From assembly GCA_963770535.1 (NCBI GenBank), contig CAVYPZ010000003.1:3534001-3598000 (forward strand): DNA of 64,000 bases, given 5' to 3'. Shown here in pieces: positions 8,844 through 19,170 of the stretch. The notes under the pieces are model-generated. The model was given only the letters and a program-made list of their open reading frames with translations. It had not been told where the DNA came from and made no database searches. Numbering within the stretch: the stretch's first letter is position 1; each line of letters opens with the position of its first letter. Source of the stretch: RYN-230 sp963770535. GTDB lineage: Bacteria > Actinomycetota > Actinomycetes > Streptosporangiales > Streptosporangiaceae. The position numbers and the translations under genes were made by a program.

Positions 8844-11012
8844 ATGACTGCTTCCGCCCCCCCGGCGACCAGCGCCGGCCCCCCGCAGCCCGGGTATCCC
8901 GCGCCGCGCCGCGACGACGTCGCCGATGATCTGCACGGGCACCGGGTGCCCGACCCGTACCGCTGGCTGGAGGACGCGGGCAGCGCGGACACGCAGGAGT
9001 GGCTGAGGGCCCAGGACTCGCTGTGGGAGGGCGCGGAGGCCGGGATGACCGGGCGGTCCCGGCTGGCGGCCCGCCTCCAGGAGCTGATGGCGGCCGGTTA
9101 CGTCAGCGCCCCGGCCTGGCGCGGGCCGCGGCAGTTCTTCATGCGCCGCCTGCCCGGGCAGGAGCACGGGGTGCTGCTGACGGCCGCCCCCGGGGAACCG
9201 GAGCGGGTGCTGATCGACCCGGCCGCGCTGGACCCGGCCGGGCTGACCACGCTCGACTCCTGGCAGCCGGACAAGGAGGGCCGGCTCCTCGCCTACCAGC
9301 TGTCCTGCGGCGGGGACGAGGAGTCCGAACTCCGGGTCCTGGATGTCGTGTCCGGCGAGCCTGTCGACGGCCCCATCGGCCGGTGCCGCTACTCCCCGGT
9401 GGCCTGGCTGCCCGGCGGCAAGGCGTTCTACTACGTCCGCAAGCTCCCGCCGGGCCAGGTCCCGCCGGGCGAGGAGCAGTTTCACCGCCGCGTGTACCTG
9501 CACATGGTCGGCGCCCCCGCCGACGAGGACGTGCTGATCTTCGGCGACGGCCGGGACAAGACGAACTATTACGGCGTCTCGGTCAGCCGGGACGGCCGCT
9601 GGCTGGTGATCTCCGCCGCCCAGGGCACCGCCCCCCGCAACGACGTCTGGCTGGCCGACCTGGCCGCCCCCGGGCCGGGCAGCCCGCAGCTGGAGGTCGT
9701 GCAGGAGGGCGTGGACGCCCGGACCGGGCTGCACGTGGGCCGGGACGGCCGGCTCTACGTGTTCACCGACGCGGGCGCGCCGCGGGGCAGGCTCGCGGTG
9801 ACCGATCCGGCCCACCCGGAGCCCGCCCGCTGGCGGGATCTGATCAGCCAGGATCCGACGGCAATCCTCAACGACTACGCCATCCTGGACGGGCCCGAGC
9901 TCGAGCGGCCGGTGCTGGTCGCCTCCTGGACCAGGCATGCGGTCAGCGAGATAACCGTGCACGATCTGGCCACCGGTGAACGGGCCGGCATCCTGGCCCT
10001 GCCCGGCACCGGCCACGCGGGCGGCGCCGCGCGGCTGGGCACCACCGGGGGCATCAGCGCGCGGCCGGAGGGCGGGCATGAGGCCTGGTTCGGCTATACC
10101 GACCACACGACGCCGTCGGCGGTCTACCGCTACGACGCGCGCAGCGGGGAGGTCACCCGCTGGGCCCAGGCGCCGGGTGCGGTGGAGGTGCCGGACGTGC
10201 GCACCCGCCAGGTGACGTTCGCCTCAAAGGACGGCACCGAGGTCCGCATGCTGGTCATCAGCTCCGGTGAGGAAAGCGCGGACGGCCGCCCCGCGCAGGC
10301 ACGGCCGGCCATCCTGTACGGCTACGGCGGGTTCGGCATCAGCATGGCGCCGGCCTACTCCGCCTCCATCCTGGCCTGGGTGGAGGCCGGTGGCGTGTAC
10401 GCGATCGCGGCGCTGCGCGGAGGCGGCGAGGAGGGCGAGGACTGGCACCGCGCGGGCATGCGCGAGCACAAGCAGGCCGTGTTCGACGACTTCCACGCGG
10501 CGGCGCAGGCCCTCATCGCCGGCGGCTGGACCACCGCGGGGCAGCTGGGCATCTCCGGTGGCTCGAACGGCGGGACTGCTGGTCGGGGCGGCCCTCACCC
10601 AGCGCCCCGAGCTTTACCGGGCCGTGGTGTGCTCGGCCCCGCTGCTGGACATGGTGCGCTATGAGCGTTTCGGCCTCGGCCAGACCTGGAACGACGAGTA
10701 CGGCACCGCCGCTGACCCGGTGGAACTGGGCTGGCTGCTCGCCTACTCCCCCTACCACCAGGTACGGCCCGGCATCAGGTACCCGGCCACGCTGTTCACC
10801 GTGTTCGACAACGACACCCGCGTTGACCCGGTGCACGCGTGGAAGATGTGCGCGGCCCTGCAGCACGCCACGTCGGCCCGTACCCGGACCACCCGATCCT
10901 GCTCCGCCGGGAGCGGGAGGTTGGCCACGGGGCCCGCGCGGTCAGCCGGTCGGTGACGCTGTCCGCGGACACGCTGGCGTTCCTGGCCACCCAGACCGGG
11001 CTGGAGCTCTGA
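8844..11012 (+). pseudogene. Prolyl-oligopeptidase family (S9) serine peptidase with two compensating frameshifts
   Basis: A cytosolic S9A-type peptidase (about 722 codons) with a beta-propeller N-domain and alpha/beta-hydrolase C-domain. The propeller and the YGYGGFGISMAP segment read in the first frame up to the nucleophile motif GGSNGG. An extra A near 10575 shifts the frame (LLVGAALTQRPELYRAVVCS and the FDNDTRVDP aspartate motif are in frame 2). Near 10876-10880 a base is missing and the last segment, PDHPILLRRE to VGHGARA with the catalytic His and the stop at 11010-11012, is back in the original frame. All three catalytic residues survive, so either two assembly errors or very recent mutation. 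Confidence 0.82.
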
Positions 11013-11027
11013 CGCAGGCCCCCGGGC

Positions 11028-13002
11028 TCAGGCGCTGACCAGTACCTCGCGGTAGTCCCGCACGGCCGGGAAGTCGCCGTGCTTCGCGGCCACCGCGTCA
11101 CCCAGCGACCGCGCCGCGCGCAGCACGATGCCGGGGCGGTGCTGGCTGGGCAGCCCGAGCACGGTGTCCCGGCTCAGCCGCAGCGCCTCCTCGGGTTCGC
11201 CTGCCTGCAGCCGGCAGCGGGCCTGGCCGAGCGTGACCAGTGAGCGGTCGAGAAACTCGGCCGGCGAGTAAAGCCGCATGGCCTGCCCGAACGCATCGTC
11301 CGCGCCACGGTGATCGCCCAGGGTGACCAGCGCGTCGCCCTGGTGGAAGAGCAGCTGCCGCTCGGTGTACCCGAACGCGGTATCCCGGCGGTCCTCCTCG
11401 GGCAGCCCGTCGAGCGCCTCGTGCGCCCGGTCCAGGGCCGCGCTGGCCCGGCGCACCTCCGCCCCGCCCGCACCGCCCCGGCCGCCCGCGGCGCCCGGCA
11501 TGCCCCCGCCGGACCGGGCCCGGGCCAGCCGGGCCAGGGCCCGCGCTTCCACGACCGGCGCCATCACCCCGGCCACGCACGGCTGGTGCCCGGCCAGATC
11601 GGCGCTGGCCCGGGCGGCCGCGGCGGCCTGGGCCGGATCGCCGTAGTACAGCGGCACGAGCGCCTCACGCACGGCGACCCAGGCGCGCAGGTGCCGGTCG
11701 CCGGTCTCGTCGGCAGCCGTCCGTGCCGTGCTGAAAAAGGACCGGGCCAGGCGGTGGTCACTGACATTGATCATGGTCATGCCGGCCAGCCCGGCCAGCC
11801 GGGCGGCCAGGCGGCAGAGCCGCTCGACGAATTCCAGTGGCTGGCGCTGCTCGCACATGCGCCGGACGTCGCCGAGATCGAGGAGCACGTCGCAGAGCAG
11901 CCTCATGGGCGGCACCGTCATGTACTGGCGGCCGTACTCGCCGGTCATGCCCTCCCAGTGGTCCAGCATCGCCACCGAGGCGGTCGAGCCGAGCAGTGCC
12001 TCGTCCAGGCGGCGGCGGATCCGCTCCACGGCACCGAAGAAGCGGCCGTCGGCCGGGGCGCCAGGGTCCGCCATCAGCCGCAGCAGCGTGCGCCGCACCA
12101 TGTCGTCATCCAGCTCCCCCGGGCTCAGCGCGCCCGGGCCGCCGGCGGGTGCGACACCCGCGGCGCCCGGGCCGGGAGCGGGCCCGGCCGGTGCGGGACG
12201 GGGCGGCGCCGCCGAGACTGAGGGCGGGAGAGCCGAGGCCGTCAGCGCCGAGGCCGCGAGCCCTGGAGCGGTGAGCCCTGGAGCGGTGAGCCCTGCGCCT
12301 GGCAGCACGGGGACAGGCGATGCCGGCCCGGGCAGCGCTGCCGGGGCAGGAAGCGCTGACGCCGCGAGGGTGGCCGCGGGCCTGGCGGCGAGGGCCGGTG
12401 ACGCCGCGGCCAGCAGGCCGGGGCCGGCCGGTTCCGGTGCAGGCAATTGCGTGGCGGTCAGCCCGATCGGCCCGGCCGCGGCGCGCCCTGGAGGCTCAGC
12501 CGGGCCGGGTTCGCCTCCGCCGGGGACAGCGGTGAGTATCGGCGGCGTGCTCCGCCCGGCGCCCGGATCGTCGCAGCCGTGCGGGCCCGGGCCATCGGGC
12601 CCGCCCGGCCCGGGCGCGGCGGCGTGCACCGGCCCGGACAGCATTAATACGGGGGCCCGATGCGCCTGCCCGCACAGGCAGGGGGCGTCATAGCCGAGGT
12701 CGGCCGGCTCAGCCTGGTAGACGCAGCACAGGTAGTGGAGGTACTCGGGGCCGGGCCGCTTCTGGCCGCCTTCGTAGGACGACAGCAGGGTCTCGCTGAA
12801 CCGCGGCGGGGTCCGGCCCTCGCGTCACATACCGGGCCCTGACCTGGGCGACCACGTCGGCGAGTGCGATCCCGAGCGCGAGCCGGTGGGCGCGGACCAG
12901 CGTGGTGCCGAAGGTGGGGCCGCACTGGCTGTGGATGATGAGCGCGATCTGCGCGGCGGGCTGCCCGGAGGCGAGGCAGTGGGCCCGGATAGCCCGGGCC
13001 AT
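11028..13002 (-). pseudogene. HTH/TPR-type transcriptional regulator, frame broken near 12825
   Basis: A large actinobacterial regulator. The N-terminus starts best at ATG 13002 (AGGAG seven bases upstream) and reads MARAIRAHCLASGQ...RLALGIALADVVAQVRARY in one frame. The second half of the DNA-binding region (RTPPRFSETLLSSYEGGQKR, then PGPEYLHYLCCVYQAEPADL) is in another, with the switch at about 12822-12832. After a long Ala/Pro/Gly-rich linker, which includes 15-bp TAPGL-type repeats (12226-12305), comes a TPR-like helical region of about 330 residues ending at 11028. One base of difference rejoins the frames. It converges with the S9 peptidase gene (16 bp apart). Targets unknown. Confidence 0.65.
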
Positions 13003-13502
13003 CGAGATCTCCTGCCGGGCCTCCAGGCCGGCGGGTACCTGGCCGCCGCCCGGGTCCACCCGGGCCGGACCGGCCGCACCGGCCTGGCTGACCTCGCTGA
13101 GCAGCAGCGTGGTGCCGCCAGGCCTGCCTCTGACCGGGCGCGCCGTGCTCCCATGTCCCGTTCCTCCTCTGGGCCCATCCCGCGTCCGCCCGCCAACCGC
13201 GCTAACTCACTGTTACATCTAAAGTGCGTTCCGCCGCCCAAATCAAGGAAATACCTCGCTACCCGTTCGGCCCGGAAATGAGCCGTGCAATTCTCTCTCT
13301 ACACGTTGCATCTTGCACGCTCCGCACGCGCCGCGTCATCACAATCGCACGGATGATACCAAACTGCTTCGGAGACAGCCCCGGAGACGGCTCGAGGTGG
13401 CCTGCTCAGCCGGAATCGCCGGCCACTATGGGGAGCGGCCCCGGCCCGCCGCTGGCGCTCCCGCCCAGCCGGCCGCCCTCCGTGCGGCGAAAGGAATCCC
13501 CC
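13003..13502. other. Intergenic region between divergent regulator and mscS genes
   Basis: About 500 bases with no gene I can support. The right part (13200-13360) is notably less GC-rich than the surroundings and should hold the divergent promoters; it includes a small TGCA-N3-TGCA dyad near 13305. Open frames here have no family resemblance. Confidence 0.5.
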
Positions 13503-14550
13503 GTGATCACGCAAGCGCTCCTCGCGGTGCGCGCTCTCGCCACGGCATCCCCCGACACCCTGGAGACCACCTGCGGCAAGGATCCCGGGATCGCCTGCCG
13601 GGTGACCTGGGACATCCTGCACGACCGGAACGCCGCCGAACTGGTCAAGGTCTACCTGGCCGGGCCGGTCAGCGTGGTGCTGCGGATCATCTTCGTCCTG
13701 CTGGTCGCGGTGCATCGTCCGGTTCCTGGCCCACCGGGCCATCAACAAGATCACCGCCCGGGCGGCCGCGGCGGCAGGCAACGGGAAGGCCGACGCGGCG
13801 CACGTGCTGGTGGGTGAGCGGCGGCGGCAGCGGGCCAACGCCCTCGGTTCCGTGCTGCGCAACGTGGCGTCGGTGGTCATCTTCGGCATCGCGGCGGTGA
13901 CCATCGCCGGCGACCTGGGCCTGAACCTGGCCCCGGTGCTGGCCAGCGCGGGAGTTCTCGGCCTGGCCATCGGCTTCGGTTCACAGAGCCTGGTGCGGGA
14001 CTTCCTGGCCGGGATCTTCATGCTGCTGGAGGACCAGTACGGGGTGGGCGACGTCATCGACGCGGGCGACGCCACCGGGACCGTCGAGGCGGTCAGCCTC
14101 CGGGTGACCCGGCTCCGGGACGTCAACGGCGTGGTCTGGTATGTGCGCAACGGGACCATCAACCGGATCGGGAACGAATCGCAGGGCTGGGCCCGTGCGG
14201 TGGTGGATTTCCCGGTGGCCTACGACCAGGAGCTGCCCGGGCTGCGCCAGACCATGAAGGACACGGCCGACCAGATGTGGCAGGAGCCGCGCTGGCACGA
14301 CGTGATCATGGAGGAGCCCGAGGTCTGGGGCGTGGAGTCGGTGTCCAGCGACACGATCGTGATGCGGCTGGTGGCCAGGACCCTCCCGCTGCGGCAGTGG
14401 GAGGTGGCCCGCGAGCTCCGGGAGCGGCTGAAGAACGCGCTGGCGTCCGCCGAGGTGAACGGCGAGCCGGTGGCCACGGCGATCGGCGCGGGTCCCGCGG
14501 CCAGCAGGCGCCCGGCGCACACGCCCGCGCCCGCGCCGCCCCGGGACTAG
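13503..14550 (+). pseudogene. Small-conductance mechanosensitive channel (MscS family), one frameshift
   Basis: A pore protein for osmotic release. GTG 13503 follows AAAGGA. The first frame encodes an N-terminal periplasmic-like segment with two Cys and a membrane helix VVLRIIFVLLVAV. Reading then shifts by one base near 13711: IVRFLAHRAINKITARA onward is in the next frame, through the pore helix and the conserved IGFGSQSLVRDFLAG and EDQYGVGDVIDAGDATGTVE motifs to the stop at 14550. Removing the extra C after GTG (GTGCATC to GTGATC) restores one open frame of about 348 residues. Short tail of Ala/Pro. Likely functional if the indel is an artefact. Confidence 0.82.
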
Positions 14551-14557
14551 CCAGCCC

Positions 14558-14699
14558 GGGGACGACCCCCGGAACCCCCCGGCTCACCAGCTCGGCCGGA
14601 CCACGCCTCCGGCGCGCCCGCCTCCGGTCAGCCGGGACGACCCCCCGGAACCCCCCGGCTCACCAGCTCGGCCGGACCACGCCTCCGGCGCGCCCGCCC
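14558..14699. repeat. Two near-identical ~65-bp direct repeats
   Basis: The segment 14558-14622 recurs at 14634-14699, differing by one extra C in a C-run. The copies lie between the mscS stop and the start of the truncated hemoglobin gene and contain several CCGG-rich half-palindromes. Origin unknown: a local tandem duplication is simplest. Confidence 0.85.
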
Positions 14700-14731
14700 T
14701 CTCTGGTGAGGGCACTACGCTGGAGCACGCG

Positions 14732-15157
14732 ATGGACGACACGAGGGAACTGAGCTTCTACGAGACGGTCGGCGGCGAGGAGACGTTCCGCCGCCTGACC
14801 CGCCTGTTCTATGAGGGCGTGGCCGGCGACCCTGCGCTGCGCGCCGTGTACCCGAGCAAGGACCTGGGACCCGCGGAGGAGCACCTGCGGCTGTTCCTCA
14901 TCCAGTACTGGGGCGGCCCGGCCACCTACAACGAGCTGCGCGGGCATCCCCGGCTGCGGATGCGGCACCGGCACTTCGCCATCGGCGAGGCCGAGCGCGA
15001 CGCCTGGCTGCGGCATATGCGCGCCGCGCTCGACCAGATCGGGCTGGAGCCCGCGCTCGACGCCCAGCTCTGGGATTACCTGGTGATGGCCGCGCACAGC
15101 CTGGTCAACGCGCCTGCCGGGCCAGGCCGCCCGGATCTGGGGCTGAGCCCGGCGTAG
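14732..15157 (+). CDS. glbO: Truncated hemoglobin, group II (GlbO-like)
   Basis: A 141-residue 2-on-2 globin. It begins FYETVGGEETFRRLTRLFYE, has the EEHLRLFLIQYWGGP segment, the proximal-His region RMRHRHFAIGE and AWLRHM with the group II Trp at G8. These proteins bind O2 and are linked in mycobacteria to oxygen handling at the membrane. Length is normal. It stands downstream of the mscS gene and the duplicated 65-bp sequence and converges with ettA, 24 bp away. Confidence 0.93.
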   Translation: MDDTRELSFYETVGGEETFRRLTRLFYEGVAGDPALRAVYPSKDLGPAEEHLRLFLIQYWGGPATYNELRGHPRLRMRHRHFAIGEAERDAWLRHMRAALDQIGLEPALDAQLWDYLVMAAHSLVNAPAGPGRPDLGLSPA

Positions 15158-15181
15158 CGAGCCGGCCCAGCCCCATCCCGG

Positions 15182-16846
15182 TTACCCGCGGGTCAGCTTG
15201 CGGTAGGTGACCGCGTGCGGCCGCGCCGCCTCGGCGCCGAGCCGCTCGATCTTGTTCTTCTCATACGACTCGAAGTTGCCCTCGAACCAGAACCAGTTCG
15301 AGCCACCTTCCCAGGCCAGGATGTGCGTGGCGATGCGGTCCAGGAACCAGCGGTCGTGGCTGGTGATCACGGCGCAGCCCGGGAACTCCAGCAGCGCCCG
15401 CTCCAGCGATCCGAGGGTCTCCACGTCCAGGTCGTTAGCGGGCTCGTCGAGCAGCAGCAGGTTGCCGCCCTGGCGCAGGGTCAGGGCCAGGTTGACCCGG
15501 CCACGCTCGCCGCCGGACATCATCCCGGCCGGCTTTTGCTGGTCGGGGCCCTTGAAGCCGAACGCGGCCACGTAGGCCCGGCTGGGGATCTCCACGTTGC
15601 CCACCCGGATCGTGGATTCTCCCCCCGAGATGGCCTCCCAGACGTTCTTGGCCGGGTCGATCCCGGACCTCAGCTGGTCCACGTAGGCGATCTTGACGGT
15701 GTCACCGACCCGGATCGTGCCGGAGTCGGGCTGCTCGTCGCCCACGATCATCTTGAACAGCGTGGTCTTGCCGACCCCGTTCGGGCCGATGACGCCGACC
15801 AGGCCGTTGCGGGGCAGCGAGAAGCCCAGCCCGTCGATCAGCACCCGGTCACCGAAGCCCTTGGCCAGGCCGGTGACCTCGACCACCTGGTTACCCAGCC
15901 GGGGGCCCGGCGGGATCTGGATCTCCTCGAAGTCCAGCTTGCGGTGCTTGTCCGCCTCAGCCGCCATCTCCTCGTAGCGCTCGAGCCGGGCCCGGCTCTT
16001 GGACTGGCGGGCCCGCGGACTGGAGCGCACCCACTCCAGCTCGTCTTCCAGCCGCTTACGGCGCTTGGCGTCCTTCGCGCCCTCGACCTTGATCCGGGAG
16101 GCCTTGGTCTCCAGGTAGGTGGAGTAGTTGCCCTCGTAGGGGTAGGTGTGGCCGCGGTCCAGCTCCAGGATCCACTGCGCCACGTTGTCCAGGAAGTACC
16201 GGTCGTGGGTGACCGCCACGACGGTCCCGGGGTACTTCTCCAGGTGCTGCTCCAGCCACTGCACGCTCTCCGCGTCCAGGTGGTTGGTGGGCTCATCCAG
16301 CAGCAGCAGGTCCGGCTGGGACAGCAGCAGCTTGCACAACGCGACCCGGCGGCGCTCACCGCCGGACAGCACGGTCACATCCGCGTCCGGGGGCGGGCAG
16401 CGCAGTGCGTCCATGGCCTGCTCCAGTTGGCTGTCCAGGTCCCACGCATCCCGGTGATCAAGCTGCTCCTGGAGCTTGCCCATCTGCTCCAGCAACTCAT
16501 CGGAGTAGTCCGTCGCCATCTTCTCGGCGATCTCGTTGTACTCGTCCAGCAGGGCCTTGGTGTCCGCCACCCCTTCCTGGACGTTGCCCAGCACGGTCTT
16601 ACCCTCATCAAGCTGCGGCTCCTGGCTCAGCAACCCCACCGAGAAGCCGGGGAAAAGCCGCGCATCGCCGTTGGACGGATGCTCCAGGCCCGCCATCATC
16701 TTCAGCAGCGTTGACTTGCCTGCGCCGTTGGGCCCGACCACACCGATCTTCGCCCCGGGGAAGAACGCCAGCGTCACGTCATCAAGGAGGATCTTGTCGC
16801 CCTTCACCAGCCGGGCGGCATGCATCTGATAGATAAATTCAGGCAT
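15182..16846 (-). CDS. ettA: Energy-dependent translational throttle protein EttA (ABC-F ATPase)
   Basis: A 554-residue cytosolic ABC-F protein with two ATPase modules and no membrane segment. Module 1 has GPNGAGKST, LSGGERRRVALCKLL and LLLLDEPTNHLD; a charged arm/linker (KDAKRRKRLEDELEWVRSS) follows; module 2 has GPNGVGKTT, the variant signature MMSGGERGRVNLAL and LLLDEPANDLD. The NHLD/NDLD pair and the overall length match EttA, which binds the ribosomal E site and gates the first elongation step according to ATP level. It is the promoter-distal member of a minus-strand series but separated enough from the cyclase gene (18 bp from its stop) to be co-transcribed. Confidence 0.95.
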   Translation of the reverse strand: MPEFIYQMHAARLVKGDKILLDDVTLAFFPGAKIGVVGPNGAGKSTLLKMMAGLEHPSNGDARLFPGFSVGLLSQEPQLDEGKTVLGNVQEGVADTKALLDEYNEIAEKMATDYSDELLEQMGKLQEQLDHRDAWDLDSQLEQAMDALRCPPPDADVTVLSGGERRRVALCKLLLSQPDLLLLDEPTNHLDAESVQWLEQHLEKYPGTVVAVTHDRYFLDNVAQWILELDRGHTYPYEGNYSTYLETKASRIKVEGAKDAKRRKRLEDELEWVRSSPRARQSKSRARLERYEEMAAEADKHRKLDFEEIQIPPGPRLGNQVVEVTGLAKGFGDRVLIDGLGFSLPRNGLVGVIGPNGVGKTTLFKMIVGDEQPDSGTIRVGDTVKIAYVDQLRSGIDPAKNVWEAISGGESTIRVGNVEIPSRAYVAAFGFKGPDQQKPAGMMSGGERGRVNLALTLRQGGNLLLLDEPANDLDVETLGSLERALLEFPGCAVITSHDRWFLDRIATHILAWEGGSNWFWFEGNFESYEKNKIERLGAEAARPHAVTYRKLTRG

Positions 16847-16864
16847 GGTCCAAGGTTAGGGGCT

Positions 16865-18226
16865 TCAGCGCAGCAGGTCGGACGGCCCCTCCCCGGGCGG
16901 AAGCGTGCACACCCGGTCCCGGCCCGACTTCTTGGCCCGGTAGAGCGCAGCGTCGGCCGCGGCGAGCAGCTCGAACAGGTCCCCGCCGTCCACGCCCAGC
17001 GCGGCCACCCCGATCGAGACCGTGACGGTCACGGTCTCTCGGGGAGAGACGGTGTCGCGGGGGGAGACGGCGCCGCGGGCCGCCACCGCGATATCCCGGA
17101 CCCGCCCCCGCAGCCGCTCGGCGATGTGGCAGGCCTCCTGCTGCCCGGCCCCGGGCAGCACGGCCACGAACTCCTCGCCGCCGAACCGGCCCAGCACATC
17201 GCAGGCCCGCACGTGCTGGCCCAGCGTGCTGGCCGTCGCGGACAGCAGCTCGTCCCCGGCCAGATGCCCGTAGGTGTCGTTGACCCGCTTGAAGTGGTCG
17301 ATGTCCACGAGCAGGATCGCGGCGGCCCCGCCCGCGCGCCGGGCCCGGCGGATCCGCTGCTCCGCCTCCCGCTGCCAGGCGACGGCGTTGAGCAGGCCGG
17401 TCTTCGGATCGGACTGGGCGGCCGCGCGCAGCTGCTGGTGCAGCAGGCTGCGCTGAAGCAGGATGACCGGGGGAAGCGCGACGACCAGCATGGCCCAGCT
17501 GAGGGTGCAGGCGATGGTGACCAGGACACCCGCGCACAGCCCCGCCGCGTCCACCAGCAGGCTCTCGAAGTCCCGGGCGGCCCTGGACCAGGACGCATGG
17601 GGCCAGAGCACCCGGGGCCACGGCACCGCCTCCCGCGCGGCCCGCGCGGCCAGGCCGATCAGCAGCGCGTTGACGAGGACGAACAGCCCGGCGCAGCAGG
17701 CGGCGCCGACTACCATCACCGGGTCGCGCAGCCACGGGCCGTGCGGGTGGACCAGGCTGAACAGGCTGTGGAACAGCAGCGAGCTGGCCGCCCCGGCCAG
17801 CCCGAGCGAGGCGGCCGTGAACGCCCGCCAGTACAGCGGGCCCTGCCGGGCCCGCCAGTACGCGTACGCGCCGATCAGCACCGGCCCGAGCAGCGCGTAC
17901 TCCGGCGGCAGCAGCAGCGCGGCCGGGAGCCACCAGGCGGTGAGCAGGTCGTGGGTGCCCGGTGGGGGCACCCCGCCCCGCCGGGTCGCCTCGACGCAGA
18001 CCATCCCGCAGCCGAGAACGACCGCGAAGAGCCCGAGCTCTTCCGGGACGGGCCGCAGGCGGGTCAGCTGCCAGGCCGCCAGGATGAACTCGATGGCGGT
18101 CACCGTGATCAGGTATGCGCGCAGCCGCCGCCGCCGGGGCAGCCGATCGAACGCCCATGGCGCTTCGGGACGGCGCCCTGACCCGCCGAAGTACTCGCGG
18201 TGCATCGTGCGCTGGACTGCCGACAT
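16865..18226 (-). CDS. Membrane-bound diguanylate cyclase (GGDEF)
   Basis: A 453-residue protein with about seven or eight N-terminal hydrophobic helices (residues 30-265) and a C-terminal GGDEF domain. The domain has DPKTGLLN, VDIDHFKRVNDTYGH and the active-site loop FGGEEF at about residue 349, so it should make c-di-GMP from two GTP. No RxxD inhibitory site is obvious. A short duplicated VSPRDT/VSPRET insert lies just before the TVTVSIGVA strand. The membrane part is of the 7TM-sensor kind, ligand unknown. It lies upstream of ettA on the same strand and downstream of ssb. Confidence 0.9.
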   Translation of the reverse strand: MSAVQRTMHREYFGGSGRRPEAPWAFDRLPRRRRLRAYLITVTAIEFILAAWQLTRLRPVPEELGLFAVVLGCGMVCVEATRRGGVPPPGTHDLLTAWWLPAALLLPPEYALLGPVLIGAYAYWRARQGPLYWRAFTAASLGLAGAASSLLFHSLFSLVHPHGPWLRDPVMVVGAACCAGLFVLVNALLIGLAARAAREAVPWPRVLWPHASWSRAARDFESLLVDAAGLCAGVLVTIACTLSWAMLVVALPPVILLQRSLLHQQLRAAAQSDPKTGLLNAVAWQREAEQRIRRARRAGGAAAILLVDIDHFKRVNDTYGHLAGDELLSATASTLGQHVRACDVLGRFGGEEFVAVLPGAGQQEACHIAERLRGRVRDIAVAARGAVSPRDTVSPRETVTVTVSIGVAALGVDGGDLFELLAAADAALYRAKKSGRDRVCTLPPGEGPSDLLR

Positions 18227-18377
18227 GCCACCTGTCCATCACTGCCGCAGGCAGGCCCCTCCGGCATTTCGGTCACATTCCGTATTCGAGAAGCGGCCGA
18301 ACTATGACGCTGGGTAACAGCGTAGGGCCAAGGGGCCTGCCTGACAGGCAATTCCGGGGATCCAGCGAGTCGCGGCC

Positions 18378-18932
18378 TCAGAACGGGGCGGACAGTGCCG
18401 CCGGGTCACCGGCCCCCTCCGGCGTGCCCAGCCCCGGTACGGTTTCGTTGCGGCCAGCCAGAGCAGCCAGCGCCTCGCCGCCGCCGTCCAGGACAGCCTC
18501 CGCCACCGGATCTCCGGCGGACCCGGGCTCAGCCCCGGCACCGTCCGGCGGCGCCTGCGCCACGGCCGGCCGCCGGGGGCGCTGGAAGCTGGCCACGCCG
18601 TGGGCCAGGTCGTGCCCGACCGACGTCGCCTCCACCTCGACCGCCAGCCGGGAGACCCCGTCCTTCTCGTACGGCCGGACCTGGAGCCGGCCCTTGACCA
18701 CCACCGGCTCGCCCTTGTGCAGGCACTTCGCGACGTTGTCAGCGAGCGTCCGCCAGCAGACCACGCTGAGGAACGAGGTCGCCCCGTCCGTCCACTCGCC
18801 GGTGTCCCGGTCCACCCGGCGCGGGGTGTACGCGACCCGCATCGAGACGGTGGAGATGCCGTTGGCCGTGATGCGGAACCGTGGCTCGCGGGCCACGTAC
18901 CCTGACAGGAACACCTGCGCGTCGTTGATCAT
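18378..18932 (-). CDS. ssb: Single-stranded DNA-binding protein (SSB paralog)
   Basis: A 184-residue protein whose first 110 residues form an OB-fold SSB domain: FLSGYVAREPRFR, VSMRVAYTPRRVD, SFLSVVCWRTLADNVAKCL, KGEPVVVKGRLQVRPY. The start is ATG 18932, with AGGAGG five bases upstream. The C-terminal half is Ala/Gly/Pro-rich and ends in SAPF: the terminal Pro-Phe is kept but the acidic run (DDD type) that normally recruits partner proteins is absent. This points to a second SSB rather than the replicative one, in line with its location away from rpsF/rplI. Confidence 0.88.
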   Translation of the reverse strand: MINDAQVFLSGYVAREPRFRITANGISTVSMRVAYTPRRVDRDTGEWTDGATSFLSVVCWRTLADNVAKCLHKGEPVVVKGRLQVRPYEKDGVSRLAVEVEATSVGHDLAHGVASFQRPRRPAVAQAPPDGAGAEPGSAGDPVAEAVLDGGGEALAALAGRNETVPGLGTPEGAGDPAALSAPF

Positions 18933-19170
18933 GCCATCCTCCTGGCTCGCCCGGCGGCCCGGTGAGCGGTGCCGCCCGCGGCGGCGCGATGCCGCCGCTG
19001 CCATCCACGATCACGGCCAGGGACGCGGGCGGCCACGCCGGAGCAGGGCCTGTGGATGGCGGGACCACATCGGGCGCGGTTGTGGACGGGCCGGCGGAAA
19101 CGGCGGTACCGCGTGCGACAATCCGGCTGCCGCCCCATGCCCGGGCCCCGCGCTCAGGGACGGCGGGCGC

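Noticed and set aside
12825..13241. Separate gene starting at the ATG with a GAGGAGG site near 13155 on the minus strand
   Set aside because: The reading frame is Arg/Pro-rich without family likeness, and the regulator's conserved N-terminus lies in another frame with its own ribosome-binding site.
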